Shown: positions 1 through 9,104, numbered from the stretch's first letter. The stretch: DNA of 64,000 nt from an uncultured Aquimarina sp. (GCA_947500845.1 CANMTP010000011.1:53849-117848); one strand, 5' to 3'. The notes: generated by a model not told the origin, from the sequence alone. Translations and numbers: made by a program.

Positions 1-705
1 TCGCTTCAAAACATCTTTTATCTTTACCATGTAAACACCGGTGGAATCTCTAAGTTGCATATACTTCCCACTCTTTAAGAGTTTTGCCCTATCTTGTTTC
101 TTAAGAATCGGGATTTTACTCAAAACCTGATCTAATTTAACCCAAGTAGAATCGTTTAATGAATATGCCAGGTATTCTTCCTTTTTTAGCGTAAGCTCAT
201 CAACATCTTCTTCATTAAAACGATTCAATTGTCGCTGTGTTGCAACAATGTTTCCATAGCCAGATGGCAAATGTAAGTAACGTAACTTTACTAACTCCTC
301 ATTAAGATTAAAATTTTCTAAATTTTGAGTATAATAAGACTCTAAGTCTTCTTCGGTAATCTCCATATTTATAGATTTATTGATTACCGCATTCTGGTAC
401 GCATTAATATATAGAGTACTTTGATACTTTTCAACCAACTCGTCAAACTCTTTTAGCTCCTCTTCGGTAAGATTTCTTTTTGCCTGATCTATAAACAACT
501 GGCGCGTGGCCCAAGTGTTAATATAATTATTGACAATGTTAACACTATCTTCTTTTGAAGCGTTCTGTGGAACCAGGTCTTGAATATCTTCTTTATATAA
601 ATAGGTTTGGTTTACCCTTGCAATTGTCTCTTTTTTCATTTGATTACCAAACTTTTTGCACGAAACGGCTGCAATAGACAAAAATATTAATACACTATAC
701 TTCAT
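1..705 (-). CDS. Putative PPIase-associated lipoprotein, 3' end outside window
   Basis: The minus-strand frame is open from an ATG at 705 to the window edge, so the gene is partial (about 235 residues visible). The N-terminus reads MKYSVLIFLSIAAVSC, a lipoprotein signal with the lipid-carrying Cys at 16. The rest is charged and helical, with no motif I can name. The start codon directly abuts the stop of the upstream parvulin-domain gene, so the two are cotranscribed and probably translationally coupled. In flavobacteria such lipoproteins accompany SurA/parvulin genes and are often annotated as peptidylprolyl isomerases. An accessory role in outer-membrane protein folding is inferred from context only. 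Confidence 0.75.
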   Translation of the reverse strand, partial: MKYSVLIFLSIAAVSCKKFGNQMKKETIARVNQTYLYKEDIQDLVPQNASKEDSVNIVNNYINTWATRQLFIDQAKRNLTEEELKEFDELVEKYQSTLYINAYQNAVINKSINMEITEEDLESYYTQNLENFNLNEELVKLRYLHLPSGYGNIVATQRQLNRFNEEDVDELTLKKEEYLAYSLNDSTWVKLDQVLSKIPILKKQDRAKLLKSGKYMQLRDSTGVYMVKIKDVLKR

Positions 706-2667
706 TTATTTAGTTAAATCTTTTTTAACCTTCTTTAAAGTTTTTTTATTAATCTTAACCGCGTATTTTTCTCTGAGCTGGTCAAGCCATTTGCTTTCTA
801 TACTTTCCTGAAAGTCGTTAATTATTTCCCCTTTGATTTCTTCGAAACTTTTAACTCGGGAAGGTAATATTTCTTTCACCATAATCAAAGTAATAAAACT
901 ATCTTCTTCTGTAATTGTCATTTCAGACTTTTGCCCAGAAAACCCCTGAGGCAATTTATCCTTTCCTTTCTCTAATTCTTCTTCAGAAAAGATCGCCAAA
1001 ACAATATCTCCTTTGTTGATCTCTTTTTTTACTTCTTCAATAGATTTATTTTCTTTGAGTAACTTTTGAACTTCGGTAATTACCTCACGTTTTGACGAAG
1101 ATACTTTTAGAATTTCATACCTTTCATTTTGAAAATATTTATCCTTATTTGCTTGATAGAACTTCTTGAGTGTTAGAGTATCTGATCTTGAAGCATTCCA
1201 TATTGTTGATTCCATAAGATCAAAAAGTAAAAGTCCGTCTCTATATTCGTTAATAATGTTCGCAAAATCCTGATTATCTTCTTCTAAATGTTCTTCATAA
1301 TATGCTAGTAATGTAGTCGATTCAAATTGATCATACATTTCTTGTACAAAAATTGATATATCTAGCGGAGTTCTTTCACTTATTTTTTTGCTTTTTATAA
1401 ACTCTGCAAAATCTTGATATTGATACACTTCTTGTTTTATTCTAAACAATTCTTTCTTCAAAATATCGTCTCTAGGTATCTCCCATCCTTTAAAAAAAAT
1501 TGAATCAGGAATAATTTCTTTGAAGTAGCTGATGGCCTCTTCATTTCTTATTACGTTATATTTTCTTTTTAATGAATTTATAAATGATGTAGTTATCAAT
1601 TTTGATCGACTATCTCTTTTAACTTTATTGGTTAGATCAGTTTTTTGTTCCTCGTATGTCTTTGGCTCATATTTTTCTAACAACTTAATAATGTGCCAAC
1701 CATATTTGGTTTCCAAAGGGGGTGAAATTTCTCCCTTTATGTGAAGACTAAAAGCAGCTTTTTCAAATTTTTCCGAATTTAATACTCCTTGTCCAAATCG
1801 TCTGATTTTCCCTCCTTCTACCGCAGTACTTGGATCATCGCTATATTCTTTTGCCAAAGCGGAAAAAGAAACCCCTTGATCTATCTGCTGTTGTATTTCT
1901 TCAATTCTTGTTTTAGCTTCTTCAGAGGTTCTACTGTTGTTAACTGCAACCATAATATGTGCCACAGAAACTTCTCCAAGCATCTTTTCACGATCATTTA
2001 CTTTAACAATGTGATATCCAAACTGAGTTCTAAAAGGTTCAGATACTTCTCCAACCTTAGTTCTGTATGCAGCATTCTCGAAAGGGTAAACCATTCGAAA
2101 AACCGAAAACCATCCCAAATAGCCCCCATTTTTTACAACTGAAGGATCCTCACTGTATTCTTTTGCAACATTCTCAAATTTTTCTCCTAAGGCAATTTTA
2201 TCTTTAGCTTCTAGAATTTTTTGATACGCCAGTCCTGTATCTTTTGCAGAAGCATTTGGTTTCACCATAATTAAAATATGACTGGCGCTTATCCTTTCTA
2301 GCGAGCGATCATATGCCTCTTTTATTAAAGCCTCGGATGTTTTTGTATCTGTTAGATAATTCGATGATAATTGTTTTCGATATCCCTTTAATTCTTTCAG
2401 GTAAGACTCTTTTTTATGCAAACCCAAATTCTCAGCTTCTTTAAGCTTTAGTTTATAATTTACAAATAAACTAAGATATCCATCTATATCCTTTTGGGAC
2501 TTGTCTTTAACTAAATCAATATTTTTAAGATAGATTCTTTTAAATTCTGAAGCATAAATAGGCGAATTATCAATAGTAAGCAATACCCCTTCTTTTTCTT
2601 TCTGTTGCGCATGTGCTAATGCAAAAAAAATAAACCCTAAAAAAAATACTAATGATCTTTTGTGCAT
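706..2667 (-). CDS. Periplasmic peptidylprolyl isomerase with two parvulin (PpiC) domains
   Basis: The protein has about 653 residues. A signal peptide (MHKRSLVFFLGFIFFALAHAQ) fixes the start at 2667; the frame stays open to 2700, but the 11 extra residues precede the signal and are not hydrophobic. Two consecutive rotamase domains follow, one opening ASHILIMV and containing GGYLGWF, the next opening VAHIMVAV and containing GGKIRRFG; both end in a GYHIV/GWHII strand. The C-terminal half is a helical chaperone-like region. The role is SurA/PpiD-like folding of outer-membrane and secreted proteins in the periplasm. It is the first visible gene of an operon continuing into the lipoprotein gene downstream. 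Confidence 0.9.
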   Translation of the reverse strand: MHKRSLVFFLGFIFFALAHAQQKEKEGVLLTIDNSPIYASEFKRIYLKNIDLVKDKSQKDIDGYLSLFVNYKLKLKEAENLGLHKKESYLKELKGYRKQLSSNYLTDTKTSEALIKEAYDRSLERISASHILIMVKPNASAKDTGLAYQKILEAKDKIALGEKFENVAKEYSEDPSVVKNGGYLGWFSVFRMVYPFENAAYRTKVGEVSEPFRTQFGYHIVKVNDREKMLGEVSVAHIMVAVNNSRTSEEAKTRIEEIQQQIDQGVSFSALAKEYSDDPSTAVEGGKIRRFGQGVLNSEKFEKAAFSLHIKGEISPPLETKYGWHIIKLLEKYEPKTYEEQKTDLTNKVKRDSRSKLITTSFINSLKRKYNVIRNEEAISYFKEIIPDSIFFKGWEIPRDDILKKELFRIKQEVYQYQDFAEFIKSKKISERTPLDISIFVQEMYDQFESTTLLAYYEEHLEEDNQDFANIINEYRDGLLLFDLMESTIWNASRSDTLTLKKFYQANKDKYFQNERYEILKVSSSKREVITEVQKLLKENKSIEEVKKEINKGDIVLAIFSEEELEKGKDKLPQGFSGQKSEMTITEEDSFITLIMVKEILPSRVKSFEEIKGEIINDFQESIESKWLDQLREKYAVKINKKTLKKVKKDLTK

Positions 2668-2835
2668 AATTCGTTTATGATAAAGTCCTGAGCCGGACAA
2701 AAATAATAATATTACGATGTTTTACAAGCTACTTTCCTAACGAACCAATATCTTCTATTAGTATTAACTTTTAATTTTTTTATGATCTACGTATATTGTA
2801 TGCACCATAACACCTAACAAACAAAAAACAAAATC

Positions 2836-3288
2836 ATGGAGTACACCTTAGATATTGAAATAGAATTACCTAGAAACGAAGTAATTACAAAATTTGACAA
2901 TGAAGAAAACATGAAGCATTGGCAAAAAGGCCTGATAAGCATGGAACATCTAAACGGCGAAAAAGGAAAAACAGGTGCTACTTCTAAATTAACCTATAAA
3001 ATGGGAAAACGTGAAATCGAAATGATAGAAACTATTACTCTTTTTGACCTGCCAGAAGCTATTCATCTTACTTTTGATGCAAAAAATGTTTATAACATTC
3101 AGGAAAATTATTTCGAAGAACTCCCTAACGGAAACACAAAATGGATTTCTAAAAATGAATTCAAATTTAATGGTTTCATGAAACTTATGGGGTTTCTTAT
3201 GCCCGGAGCATTTAAAAAACAATCTTGTTCTTATATGGAAAATTTTAAGGCCTTTGCCGAAAAAGGGAAAAGTGTATTAGATAATTAA
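2836..3288 (+). CDS. SRPBCC-superfamily (START/polyketide cyclase-like) protein
   Basis: This 150-residue cytoplasmic protein has the length and pattern of an SRPBCC helix-grip fold: an N-terminal strand (EYTLDIEIELPRNEV), a helix (NEENMKHWQKGL), a run of beta strands and a long C-terminal helix (KQSCSYMENFKAFAEKGK). There is no signal peptide. It is divergent from the PPIase gene across about 170 bp, and an acetyltransferase gene follows after 30 bp. Proteins of this fold bind hydrophobic ligands; the ligand here cannot be told. The family call is firm at the fold level only. Confidence 0.75.
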   Translation: MEYTLDIEIELPRNEVITKFDNEENMKHWQKGLISMEHLNGEKGKTGATSKLTYKMGKREIEMIETITLFDLPEAIHLTFDAKNVYNIQENYFEELPNGNTKWISKNEFKFNGFMKLMGFLMPGAFKKQSCSYMENFKAFAEKGKSVLDN

Positions 3289-3318
3289 CTATTTTTTGAA
3301 TTTATATTTTATACCTCT

Positions 3319-3756
3319 GTGATTAAAATTTTAAATACTGAATCGCTAACTGTGCATAAAGAGATTGCTATTCAAAATCTATTTAAGCAATTAAGTCCAA
3401 ATAAAAAACAAATTCCGTTAAACGAATTATTATCAAACCAATATAATCCTCTTATTTTTATCTATCATAAATCTGATGAAAAAATAACTGGAATTGCTTC
3501 GATGTGTCTATACAAAGTGATTTCTGGACATAAAGGCTGGATAGAAGATGTAGTAGTTGATTTTAATCATAGAGGTGAAGGGATTGGTAAGAAACTTATT
3601 CAAAAACTAATTAATTTGGCTAAAGAAAAGAACCTTTCAGAAATTAATTTATTTACAGAAGATGAAAAAAAAGCTGCTATAAGTTTATATTCAAAATTAG
3701 GATTTAAGCAAAGCAGCAGTCGACTGTATAACCTAAAAATAACAAAAGGTATCTAA
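3319..3756 (+). CDS. GNAT family N-acetyltransferase
   Basis: The protein has 145 residues with a GNAT core: the beta-4 strand WIEDVVVDFNHRG leads into the acetyl-CoA pyrophosphate loop RGEGIGKKL, and the C-terminal part contains the usual AISLYSKLGF segment. The only start in good register is a GTG at 3319 (MIKILN...), 30 bp after the SRPBCC gene. Its stop overlaps the start of the next small gene (TAATG). It should transfer an acetyl group from acetyl-CoA to an unknown amine; the substrate cannot be predicted. Confidence 0.85.
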   Translation: MIKILNTESLTVHKEIAIQNLFKQLSPNKKQIPLNELLSNQYNPLIFIYHKSDEKITGIASMCLYKVISGHKGWIEDVVVDFNHRGEGIGKKLIQKLINLAKEKNLSEINLFTEDEKKAAISLYSKLGFKQSSSRLYNLKITKGI

Positions 3757-3995
3757 TGGAAAAAAAACTAAAATTAATTTGGGATTTTAGAGGACCTGCA
3801 GCACAAAAAACGGCTCAACACCATGAAATTCATCTCAAAGAATATATCATGGCAAAGAATTTGACCATTAACATCACGGGTTGTTTGGATATAAATGATT
3901 TGCATAGTATGGCATATTTGGTAGTGACCGAGTCAGAGATGAAACCTGTTAGAGATGCTTTAAAACCACATCGCGGACAGTTATGTGAAGAATAA
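3756..3995 (+). CDS. Small hypothetical protein translationally coupled to the GNAT gene
   Basis: A 79-residue soluble protein starts inside a TAATG overlap with the acetyltransferase stop, the usual arrangement for coupled translation. The sequence holds a conserved-looking core (DFRGPAAQKTAQHHEIHL, then SMAYLVVTESEMKPVRDAL) and two histidines in the middle. No signal peptide or membrane segment is visible and I do not recognise the family. The position suggests a partner of the GNAT enzyme. Confidence 0.7.
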   Translation: MEKKLKLIWDFRGPAAQKTAQHHEIHLKEYIMAKNLTINITGCLDINDLHSMAYLVVTESEMKPVRDALKPHRGQLCEE

Positions 3996-4014
3996 ATCTT
4001 CAAAAAAAATGGGA

Positions 4015-4049
4015 TTGGTACAGATATTGCCCTAGACCTTATATATTTG
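4015..4049 (+). promoter_or_regulatory. Putative Bacteroidota promoter for the OmpH-like gene
   Basis: TATATTTG at 4042-4049 matches the -7 consensus TAnnTTTG. A TTG lies at 4015-4017, but the spacing (24 nt) is longer than the usual 17-23, so the -33 assignment is weak. The ATG follows 33 nt after the -7 box. Confidence 0.5.
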
Positions 4050-4082
4050 CAAAAATTTAAAATTTAGTAAACAAAAAAACGG

Positions 4083-4598
4083 ATGAAAAAGTTAATAGTA
4101 TCGATCTTAGTATTTGCAGCGAGTTTTCAACTAAGTGCACAATCTAAAACAGGAACAATAGATACCGATTTTGTTCTTTCTAAAATGCCCGAACTTACAA
4201 AAGTTCAAGAAGATCTAAAGGCCTACAATGGTAAACTAGAAGCGGATTTAAAGGTAAAGGTTGATGAGTATCAGGCCAAAGTAAAAGACTACCAAGAAAA
4301 AGTAGCTTCTTTTACAGAACCTATGAAAAAAACCAAGCAAGAAGAAATTATTAATCTTGAAAATGATATTGCAAAATTTCGCCAAAACGGTTCTCAATTA
4401 GTGCAGTTAGAACAAAACAAATTATTACAACCATTGTATGATAAAATTGGTAACGCATTAAAAGAAATAGCAAAAGCAGAAAAGTACACTCAGGTTTTTA
4501 CTATTAGCAATAGTGGACTAGCATACATTGATCCACAATATGACCTTACCAAAAAGGTGATGGCTAAACTGGGAATTAAATCAGAAGAAGGTGAATAA
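4083..4598 (+). CDS. OmpH/Skp family periplasmic chaperone
   Basis: The protein has 171 residues, within the Skp/OmpH range. The signal peptide MKKLIVSILVFAASFQLSAQ is followed by the family opening KTGTIDTDFVLSKMPEL, then a long charged coiled-coil region (about residues 40-125) forming the tentacle helices, and the closing strand segment ISNSGLAYIDPQYDLT. Skp trimers hold unfolded outer-membrane proteins in the periplasm. The gene has its own -7 box upstream and a strong terminator downstream, so it is probably monocistronic. Confidence 0.93.
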   Translation: MKKLIVSILVFAASFQLSAQSKTGTIDTDFVLSKMPELTKVQEDLKAYNGKLEADLKVKVDEYQAKVKDYQEKVASFTEPMKKTKQEEIINLENDIAKFRQNGSQLVQLEQNKLLQPLYDKIGNALKEIAKAEKYTQVFTISNSGLAYIDPQYDLTKKVMAKLGIKSEEGE

Positions 4599-4627
4599 GT
4601 ATATTCAAAATATAATCTAGACCAGAA

Positions 4628-4657
4628 AAGCGTGTTCAAAACTGAACACGCTTTTTT
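4628..4657 (+). terminator. Rho-independent terminator after the OmpH-like gene
   Basis: A perfect 11-bp stem (AAGCGTGTTCA pairing with TGAACACGCTT) with a 4-nt loop is followed by a run of seven T, 30 bp after the stop codon. Confidence 0.9.
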
Positions 4658-4659
4658 TA

Positions 4660-5073
4660 AATCTACTTAGTAAGAGTATTTTTATTGGACATACACATAC
4701 AATACATTTAGACCAATTAACTACATAGACTCCTAAAAAAACTGATCATGATGACTTTTTTACTACTAATCCACTATTTTATTTCCAAGAATACTATCTA
4801 ATTAACAAGGAATACCACGACATGTCGAGAAAGCTTGAAATTACAAGAAATACCGCCACTGTGAGAAGTATGCAATAAAATAATCTTTTCTAAGGTAGAT
4901 TTAGTACTTCTTTATAATCAACAGTGTATAAGTAAAATTTTAACAAAAATAAATTCCGTTTCAAAAAATGAAACTAAAATGTTTTATTCTTGTGCTTTAA
5001 ATCGAAAACAATACGATTTAATCTAAAATAAACTTAGCATAATAGAGTTATTAACAAGGCTCCTATATTTGTA
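4660..5073. other. Intergenic region without a recognised gene
   Basis: About 410 bp of AT-rich sequence has stops in all frames. It contains TATATTTG at 5064-5071, a perfect -7 box lying only 2 nt before the nominal AraC-family start codon, but no good -33 TTG at the right distance. I see no repeat or RNA structure of note. Confidence 0.6.
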
Positions 5074-6195
5074 ATGTTAAAAATCTTATTCGTGGCGAGT
5101 CAAGAATTAAACTTTAATATTTTCAATATTATAATCCTTATTGGTATTTTTCAAGGTTTTGTCTTTTGCTTTATTGTCTTCTTCAATAATAATTATAAAA
5201 TACCATCTAATTACTTTTTAGTTTTTACTGCTCTCGCTTTATCATTGAATAATTTGCAATATTTGGTTATTGATATTGAGTTGGTGGAAATGCTATATTA
5301 CCAATTTCCTTTTGAATTTTTAATAATGCCAATGTTTTACATTTTTGTAGATAAATATCTGAGTATAAAATCTACAAAAAAGGTAATATTTTTGATTTTA
5401 ATTCCATTTTTATTTGGACTGGTATTTCGTTTAATCGTTAAGCTTAACCTAGAGCATTTATCCGAAGATGTTATTCATGTTCTTTTGACTATTGAAGAGT
5501 ATTTATCATTGGTATTTTCTATTTTGATGATCGTAATTATTTTGTTCAAAATCCATAATTATGAGAAATCAAAACTTGCTTTTGATTTAACTGAGTTAAA
5601 AGCAAAAACCAAATGGTTAAAGCAAGCACTAATAATTGGAGTTATTGTATGTATATCATGGTTAATAGTAATTAAAGAAAGTATTGCAAGATTTGAAAAA
5701 GATTTAAGCACATATTATCCTTTATGGATTATCATTTCAGTTTTAGTCTATTGGATAGTGTATAAAGGACTTATTGAGACCAGGGTTCTTAATCAAAGAA
5801 TGGGAATAAGAAATGATATTCTTAAATCGTTACCATCCAAACCAAAGTCATTGCAAATTAATGATAATCTTTTTTTAGAAATAGAAAATGAAATAGTCTC
5901 TAAAAAACTTTATTTAAACCCAAACCTAAATCTTGAATTGATTGCAGAAAAATTTGGGATAAGTGTTAGTTATTTATCTAAACTTGTTAATTCTAGTGCA
6001 AACCAAAGTTTTACTGATTTTATAAATAAGTTAAGAATAGAAGAAGCTAAAAAAATGCTTATTAATCCAGATTTTAAAAATTATACCATTGAAGCTGTAG
6101 GATATGAATCGGGCTTTAATTCTAAATCGAATTTTTATGCGGCTTTTAAAAAAGAAACCCAAAAAACACCATCATCCTTTCGTTCCAATCAATAA
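5074..6195 (+). CDS. Membrane-anchored AraC-family transcriptional regulator
   Basis: The protein has 373 residues. The first ~235 are very hydrophobic, with about seven predicted membrane spans (for example FNIIILIGIFQGFVFCFIV). The last ~105 residues are an AraC helix-turn-helix pair: LELIAEKFGISVSYLSKLVN, then YTIEAVGYESGFNSKSNFYAAFKK. It is probably a membrane sensor-regulator, a common Bacteroidota layout. The ATG at 5074 lies 2 nt after a TAnnTTTG box, so a leaderless start or a GTG start at 5092 (VASQELNF...) is possible. Its stop lies 4 nt before an inverted repeat that is also found upstream of the second toxin-like gene, so it could regulate that locus; this is inference. Confidence 0.88.
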   Translation: MLKILFVASQELNFNIFNIIILIGIFQGFVFCFIVFFNNNYKIPSNYFLVFTALALSLNNLQYLVIDIELVEMLYYQFPFEFLIMPMFYIFVDKYLSIKSTKKVIFLILIPFLFGLVFRLIVKLNLEHLSEDVIHVLLTIEEYLSLVFSILMIVIILFKIHNYEKSKLAFDLTELKAKTKWLKQALIIGVIVCISWLIVIKESIARFEKDLSTYYPLWIIISVLVYWIVYKGLIETRVLNQRMGIRNDILKSLPSKPKSLQINDNLFLEIENEIVSKKLYLNPNLNLELIAEKFGISVSYLSKLVNSSANQSFTDFINKLRIEEAKKMLINPDFKNYTIEAVGYESGFNSKSNFYAAFKKETQKTPSSFRSNQ

Positions 6196-6198
6196 ACT

Positions 6199-6234
6199 TG
6201 TCCAATATTATGTTCAATATTAAGATACAGGACA
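6199..6234 (+). promoter_or_regulatory. Dyad TGTCC-N26-GGACA upstream of toxin-like gene 1
   Basis: This 36-bp element begins TGTCCAATATTATGTT and ends GGACA. A matching 36-bp element (9647-9682) sits at exactly the same distance (73 nt from dyad end to ATG) before the second toxin-like gene, although the sequence around it has diverged. Conserved ends and spacing suggest an operator or a promoter-proximal site. Confidence 0.5.
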
Positions 6235-6274
6235 AAGGGACTACTGATTTTTAAGAGATTTACGGTTAATAATT

Positions 6275-7473
6275 AAATATGTTTAATTAAGAATACACAA
6301 ATCATTATGAAAAACTATTTTAACATTTATGTTATAGTTATTTTAGGTTTTTGGACCTCATTGTTTTTGACTTCCTGTTCCAAAGATGATCAAATCGAAA
6401 AGCTAGAAGAAACGTCCACCGAAAATAATATTAATCAATCTACTATAGCTAGTACCATCCCTATTAATGAAATCCCTGAAATCCATGAATATTTGGGCCA
6501 CATCACAAATGGTACATTTGCTTTTGACTTAAATGGATATACGGTAAAAGCAGCCTCGCAATCTAAGGCTAGCGACTCTATTGGTGCATTACAATTTGAA
6601 AACGTAATTAAAGTTACTCAAGGTGAATACAGTAAATATACCTTTAGAGTTAAGACCGAAAAGTGGAATACATTTAATCTCATTGTTAAAGAACATACCA
6701 AAGGGTTATCTCACTTTTTTATCGAGTATAGAGGAGCACTTGTTACAAATTACCAAACGGGTAGACAAAGCTTTAGTGGTAAAATCCTTACCTATAATAA
6801 ATTAGGAATATTATCGGGTAGTGCGGATATTGATAGCGGTCGATCAAAAAATGGGTTTGGTGGCTCTGGAGAATGCCCAGATGGCGATCCAAATAATGGA
6901 GGATTACCCGGTAACGGAGGTTCTGGTAGTGGTGCTGCTGGACCTGGTAATTATGCAGGCACAACAGTTGGTGACTATGGGGGGATGTTCAATTTTTCCG
7001 GATTTTTATTATCTCATTTTTCACTTGGAACTGGCGGTGGGGGTATGGGCACAATAGCAGATGATTCAAACTCGTCCAATCCTAGTGATGATTCTAATTG
7101 TCATGATGCTCCTCTCGTTGTAGGTTTTTTAGATTGTAACAAAAGCTCAACAGATATTAGAAATGAAGAAAGAGTTTTATTGATTAATTTGAGTAGTACA
7201 TTTAAGAGTTCAGATTGCCCTGATGATGGCATTGTAGGAGGAAATCTGGATAATGCTGCTTACAACGCCTTAGTATATGACTTAAAGCGTATTGCAGGGT
7301 TAAGTGAAAGCCAGAAATCATTTTTGATTCAAAACACAAGCCCTGACTTTGTTTTCAATGCTCTTGACTATTTACATGACGAGAATAATAATGCCGATTC
7401 AAAATCTTTTATCAGGCAATTAGTATCAACTCTGCAATCTGAAGGTCATGCAAGTATAACTTTACGCCTTATT
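6275..7473 (+). repeat. 1.2-kb near-identical direct repeat, copy 1
   Basis: These 1199 bp match 9723-10921 with a constant offset of 3448 bp. I saw only a handful of single-base differences (for example at 6289, 6336, one Thr/Pro codon near 6963 and two bases near 7439-7444). It covers 32 nt of leader and the first 389 codons of the toxin-like lipoprotein. Similarity stops abruptly at 7473, where the C-terminal domains diverge. Confidence 0.95.
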
Positions 7474-8202
7474 TTAGAAGGAAATATACCGCAAAAGGAT
7501 AAAGTTGTTGACTTTTTATTTAAATATGGATTTACCTTAAATGTTATTAAACTAATGGATGAACTTGTAAAAGCCAGAAGAAATAATGAAATTACAGAAG
7601 CGGAAATGGGAGAGTTTTTGGAAAGCCCGTATTTCTTATTTACTCCGGATATTCCAATAAATAACATAAGAGAATATTTAAGTTGTTTTGATACTTCTAA
7701 AGGTGCGGAGTTGACCATATTTATAGATCAACCTCTAAACAATAGACCAGATGCATTTTCTGCTGCTGGAGATAAAGCAGGGCATTCATTTATTGGCATT
7801 ATTCAAGGTAATATACGAAGATATTACGGGCTTTATCCAAGAGGGGATGCGACACCTTTTGACCCTAACGACCCTCATCTTTTTGGAAATAATGAAGGTA
7901 GTGAATTTAATTTGAGTATATCTTTCGAAATAAATTCCAATTCATTATCTTCAATTATTAACAATACTATTAACTACAGTCAAAATTATGATTTGAATAC
8001 AAATAATTGTACCGATTATGTTTTAGAAGTGGCGACCATATCCGGTGTTACGTTACCTGACCCACAAGGTACTTGGTTGAATGGAGGTGGTAGTAATCCT
8101 GGAGCTTTCGGACAAGCAATTAGGGACATGGAGCTACCTCAAGGCATGACTAGGAATAATAACAGAGGTAATGCTGGTAATAACTCAGGAACTTGTAACT
8201 AA
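6307..8202 (+). CDS. Polymorphic toxin-like lipoprotein with papain-like (His...Cys) C-terminal domain
   Basis: The protein has 631 residues. It starts with a lipoprotein signal (FLTSCSKDD, Cys24), followed by an unrecognised N-terminal domain, a Gly/Ser/Asn-rich linker (about 180-255) and a Cys-containing middle domain ending near 389. Residues 1-389 are shared almost exactly with the protein at 9755; the remainder is unrelated to it. The unique tail has AGHSFIG (His493) and NNCTDYVLE (Cys568), the order expected of a circularly permuted papain/NlpC-P60-like hydrolase, and ends GGGSNPG...GTC. A constant delivery part with a swapped enzymatic tip is the hallmark of polymorphic toxins. A lipoprotein gene starts 6 bp downstream and could encode immunity. 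The toxin role is inferred. Confidence 0.75.
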   Translation: MKNYFNIYVIVILGFWTSLFLTSCSKDDQIEKLEETSTENNINQSTIASTIPINEIPEIHEYLGHITNGTFAFDLNGYTVKAASQSKASDSIGALQFENVIKVTQGEYSKYTFRVKTEKWNTFNLIVKEHTKGLSHFFIEYRGALVTNYQTGRQSFSGKILTYNKLGILSGSADIDSGRSKNGFGGSGECPDGDPNNGGLPGNGGSGSGAAGPGNYAGTTVGDYGGMFNFSGFLLSHFSLGTGGGGMGTIADDSNSSNPSDDSNCHDAPLVVGFLDCNKSSTDIRNEERVLLINLSSTFKSSDCPDDGIVGGNLDNAAYNALVYDLKRIAGLSESQKSFLIQNTSPDFVFNALDYLHDENNNADSKSFIRQLVSTLQSEGHASITLRLILEGNIPQKDKVVDFLFKYGFTLNVIKLMDELVKARRNNEITEAEMGEFLESPYFLFTPDIPINNIREYLSCFDTSKGAELTIFIDQPLNNRPDAFSAAGDKAGHSFIGIIQGNIRRYYGLYPRGDATPFDPNDPHLFGNNEGSEFNLSISFEINSNSLSSIINNTINYSQNYDLNTNNCTDYVLEVATISGVTLPDPQGTWLNGGGSNPGAFGQAIRDMELPQGMTRNNNRGNAGNNSGTCN

Positions 8203-8208
8203 AGAATT

Positions 8209-8703
8209 ATGAAGAATATTAGAGGTATAGCTTTATTAATTTTTTTTATTATATTTTGTATTTATTCATGCAAAACCGAGGAAAAAGTAAAAAAGCTTAA
8301 AGCGGAACTTACATTTAAATCTATATCATTTGCTAGTGCTTATGGCGCAAGTCAAGAACAATATGAAAACTATTTAAAGCAAATAGATGAAGCAATTAAC
8401 AACAGCCCTGAGTCGAATAATGAAATGATTAAACTATATCGGCATCATTCTAGATTGAAATATCATAATCTTTTAAAATCACCTTATATTTTTCTTCGTA
8501 TCGACAAAGATTCTATAATGACCGTATATCTATCTGAAAAAGAGTATAAAAAAGTGAAAAGTATAAAACATATTGATCTGAAAAGAGAAGGCAAAAAAGC
8601 TATTATTGAATTAGATATAACCAAAAAGGATAGTGGTATTTACTATTCGAATAACATAATCAACATTTCTAGAGTAAAAGGAATCTCTCGTTCAAACATA
8701 TAG
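8209..8703 (+). CDS. Small lipoprotein, candidate immunity protein
   Basis: The 164-residue protein has a lipoprotein signal (ALLIFFIIFCIYSC, Cys21) and then a Lys-rich soluble domain with no family I recognise. It starts 6 bp after the toxin-like gene, so it is cotranscribed. A lipid-anchored periplasmic protein directly after a toxin gene is where an immunity protein against a cell-envelope-acting toxin would sit. That function is inferred from position alone. Confidence 0.65.
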   Translation: MKNIRGIALLIFFIIFCIYSCKTEEKVKKLKAELTFKSISFASAYGASQEQYENYLKQIDEAINNSPESNNEMIKLYRHHSRLKYHNLLKSPYIFLRIDKDSIMTVYLSEKEYKKVKSIKHIDLKREGKKAIIELDITKKDSGIYYSNNIINISRVKGISRSNI

Positions 8704-8745
8704 AAACAATAACTAAAATTCAAATATTATTTTGTCTATATTTTT

Positions 8746-9047
8746 TGTATTTATAGACCTGATAGCGAGGAAATGCTCCTTAACCCATGTTATCGGGTTA
8801 GTTATAGTCAAAACATTTCTGCGAACCTACTCGAGCAAATTATATACCTAACAAGTTTTAATTATAGTATGTATGATTTGAATACTACAAATTGTATTGA
8901 TTACATAATTGAAATTTCAGAATTAATAAACCTGAATTACAGGCCTATTCTGATTGGTTAATGGGAGGAGGATCAAATCCTGGGACTATGGAGGAATTTA
9001 TCAGAACACTCCCGGAGCGATTACTGAACCTAGATTTGCCCCTATAA
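8746..9047 (+). pseudogene. Orphan, decayed copy of the papain-like toxin tail
   Basis: Translated from about 8746, the frame reads SYSQNISANLLEQIIYL, then YDLNTTNCIDYIIEIS, which aligns with the tail of the 6307 gene (FEINSNSLSSII, then YDLNTNNCTDYVLEVA). The frame runs into a stop at 8959-8961. A one-base shift just before 8930 restores the homologous ending (WLMGGGSNPGTMEEFIR) up to a stop at 9045-9047. The catalytic-Cys segment survives; the His segment and the constant N-terminal part are absent. It is best read as a displaced C-terminal toxin cassette. The 62-residue open frame at 8773-8961 is only a piece of this. Confidence 0.7.
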
Positions 9048-9104
9048 ATTCTACAATAAACAGTTATTATTATCAATTTTTGTCATACTGAAAATCTTAA
9101 TAAG

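Noticed and set aside
2668..2700. Upstream extension of the parvulin-domain gene start
   Set aside because: The extra residues precede a well-formed signal peptide that begins at the ATG at 2667.
6623..7057. ORFs in the second frame of the toxin-like gene (also at 10071-10505)
   Set aside because: They are duplicated only because the underlying 1.2-kb repeat is duplicated; their sequences show no domain.
8773..8961. 62-residue plus-strand ORF as a stand-alone gene
   Set aside because: It is the middle of the decayed papain-like tail; the homologous sequence continues in another frame after it and begins before its ATG.
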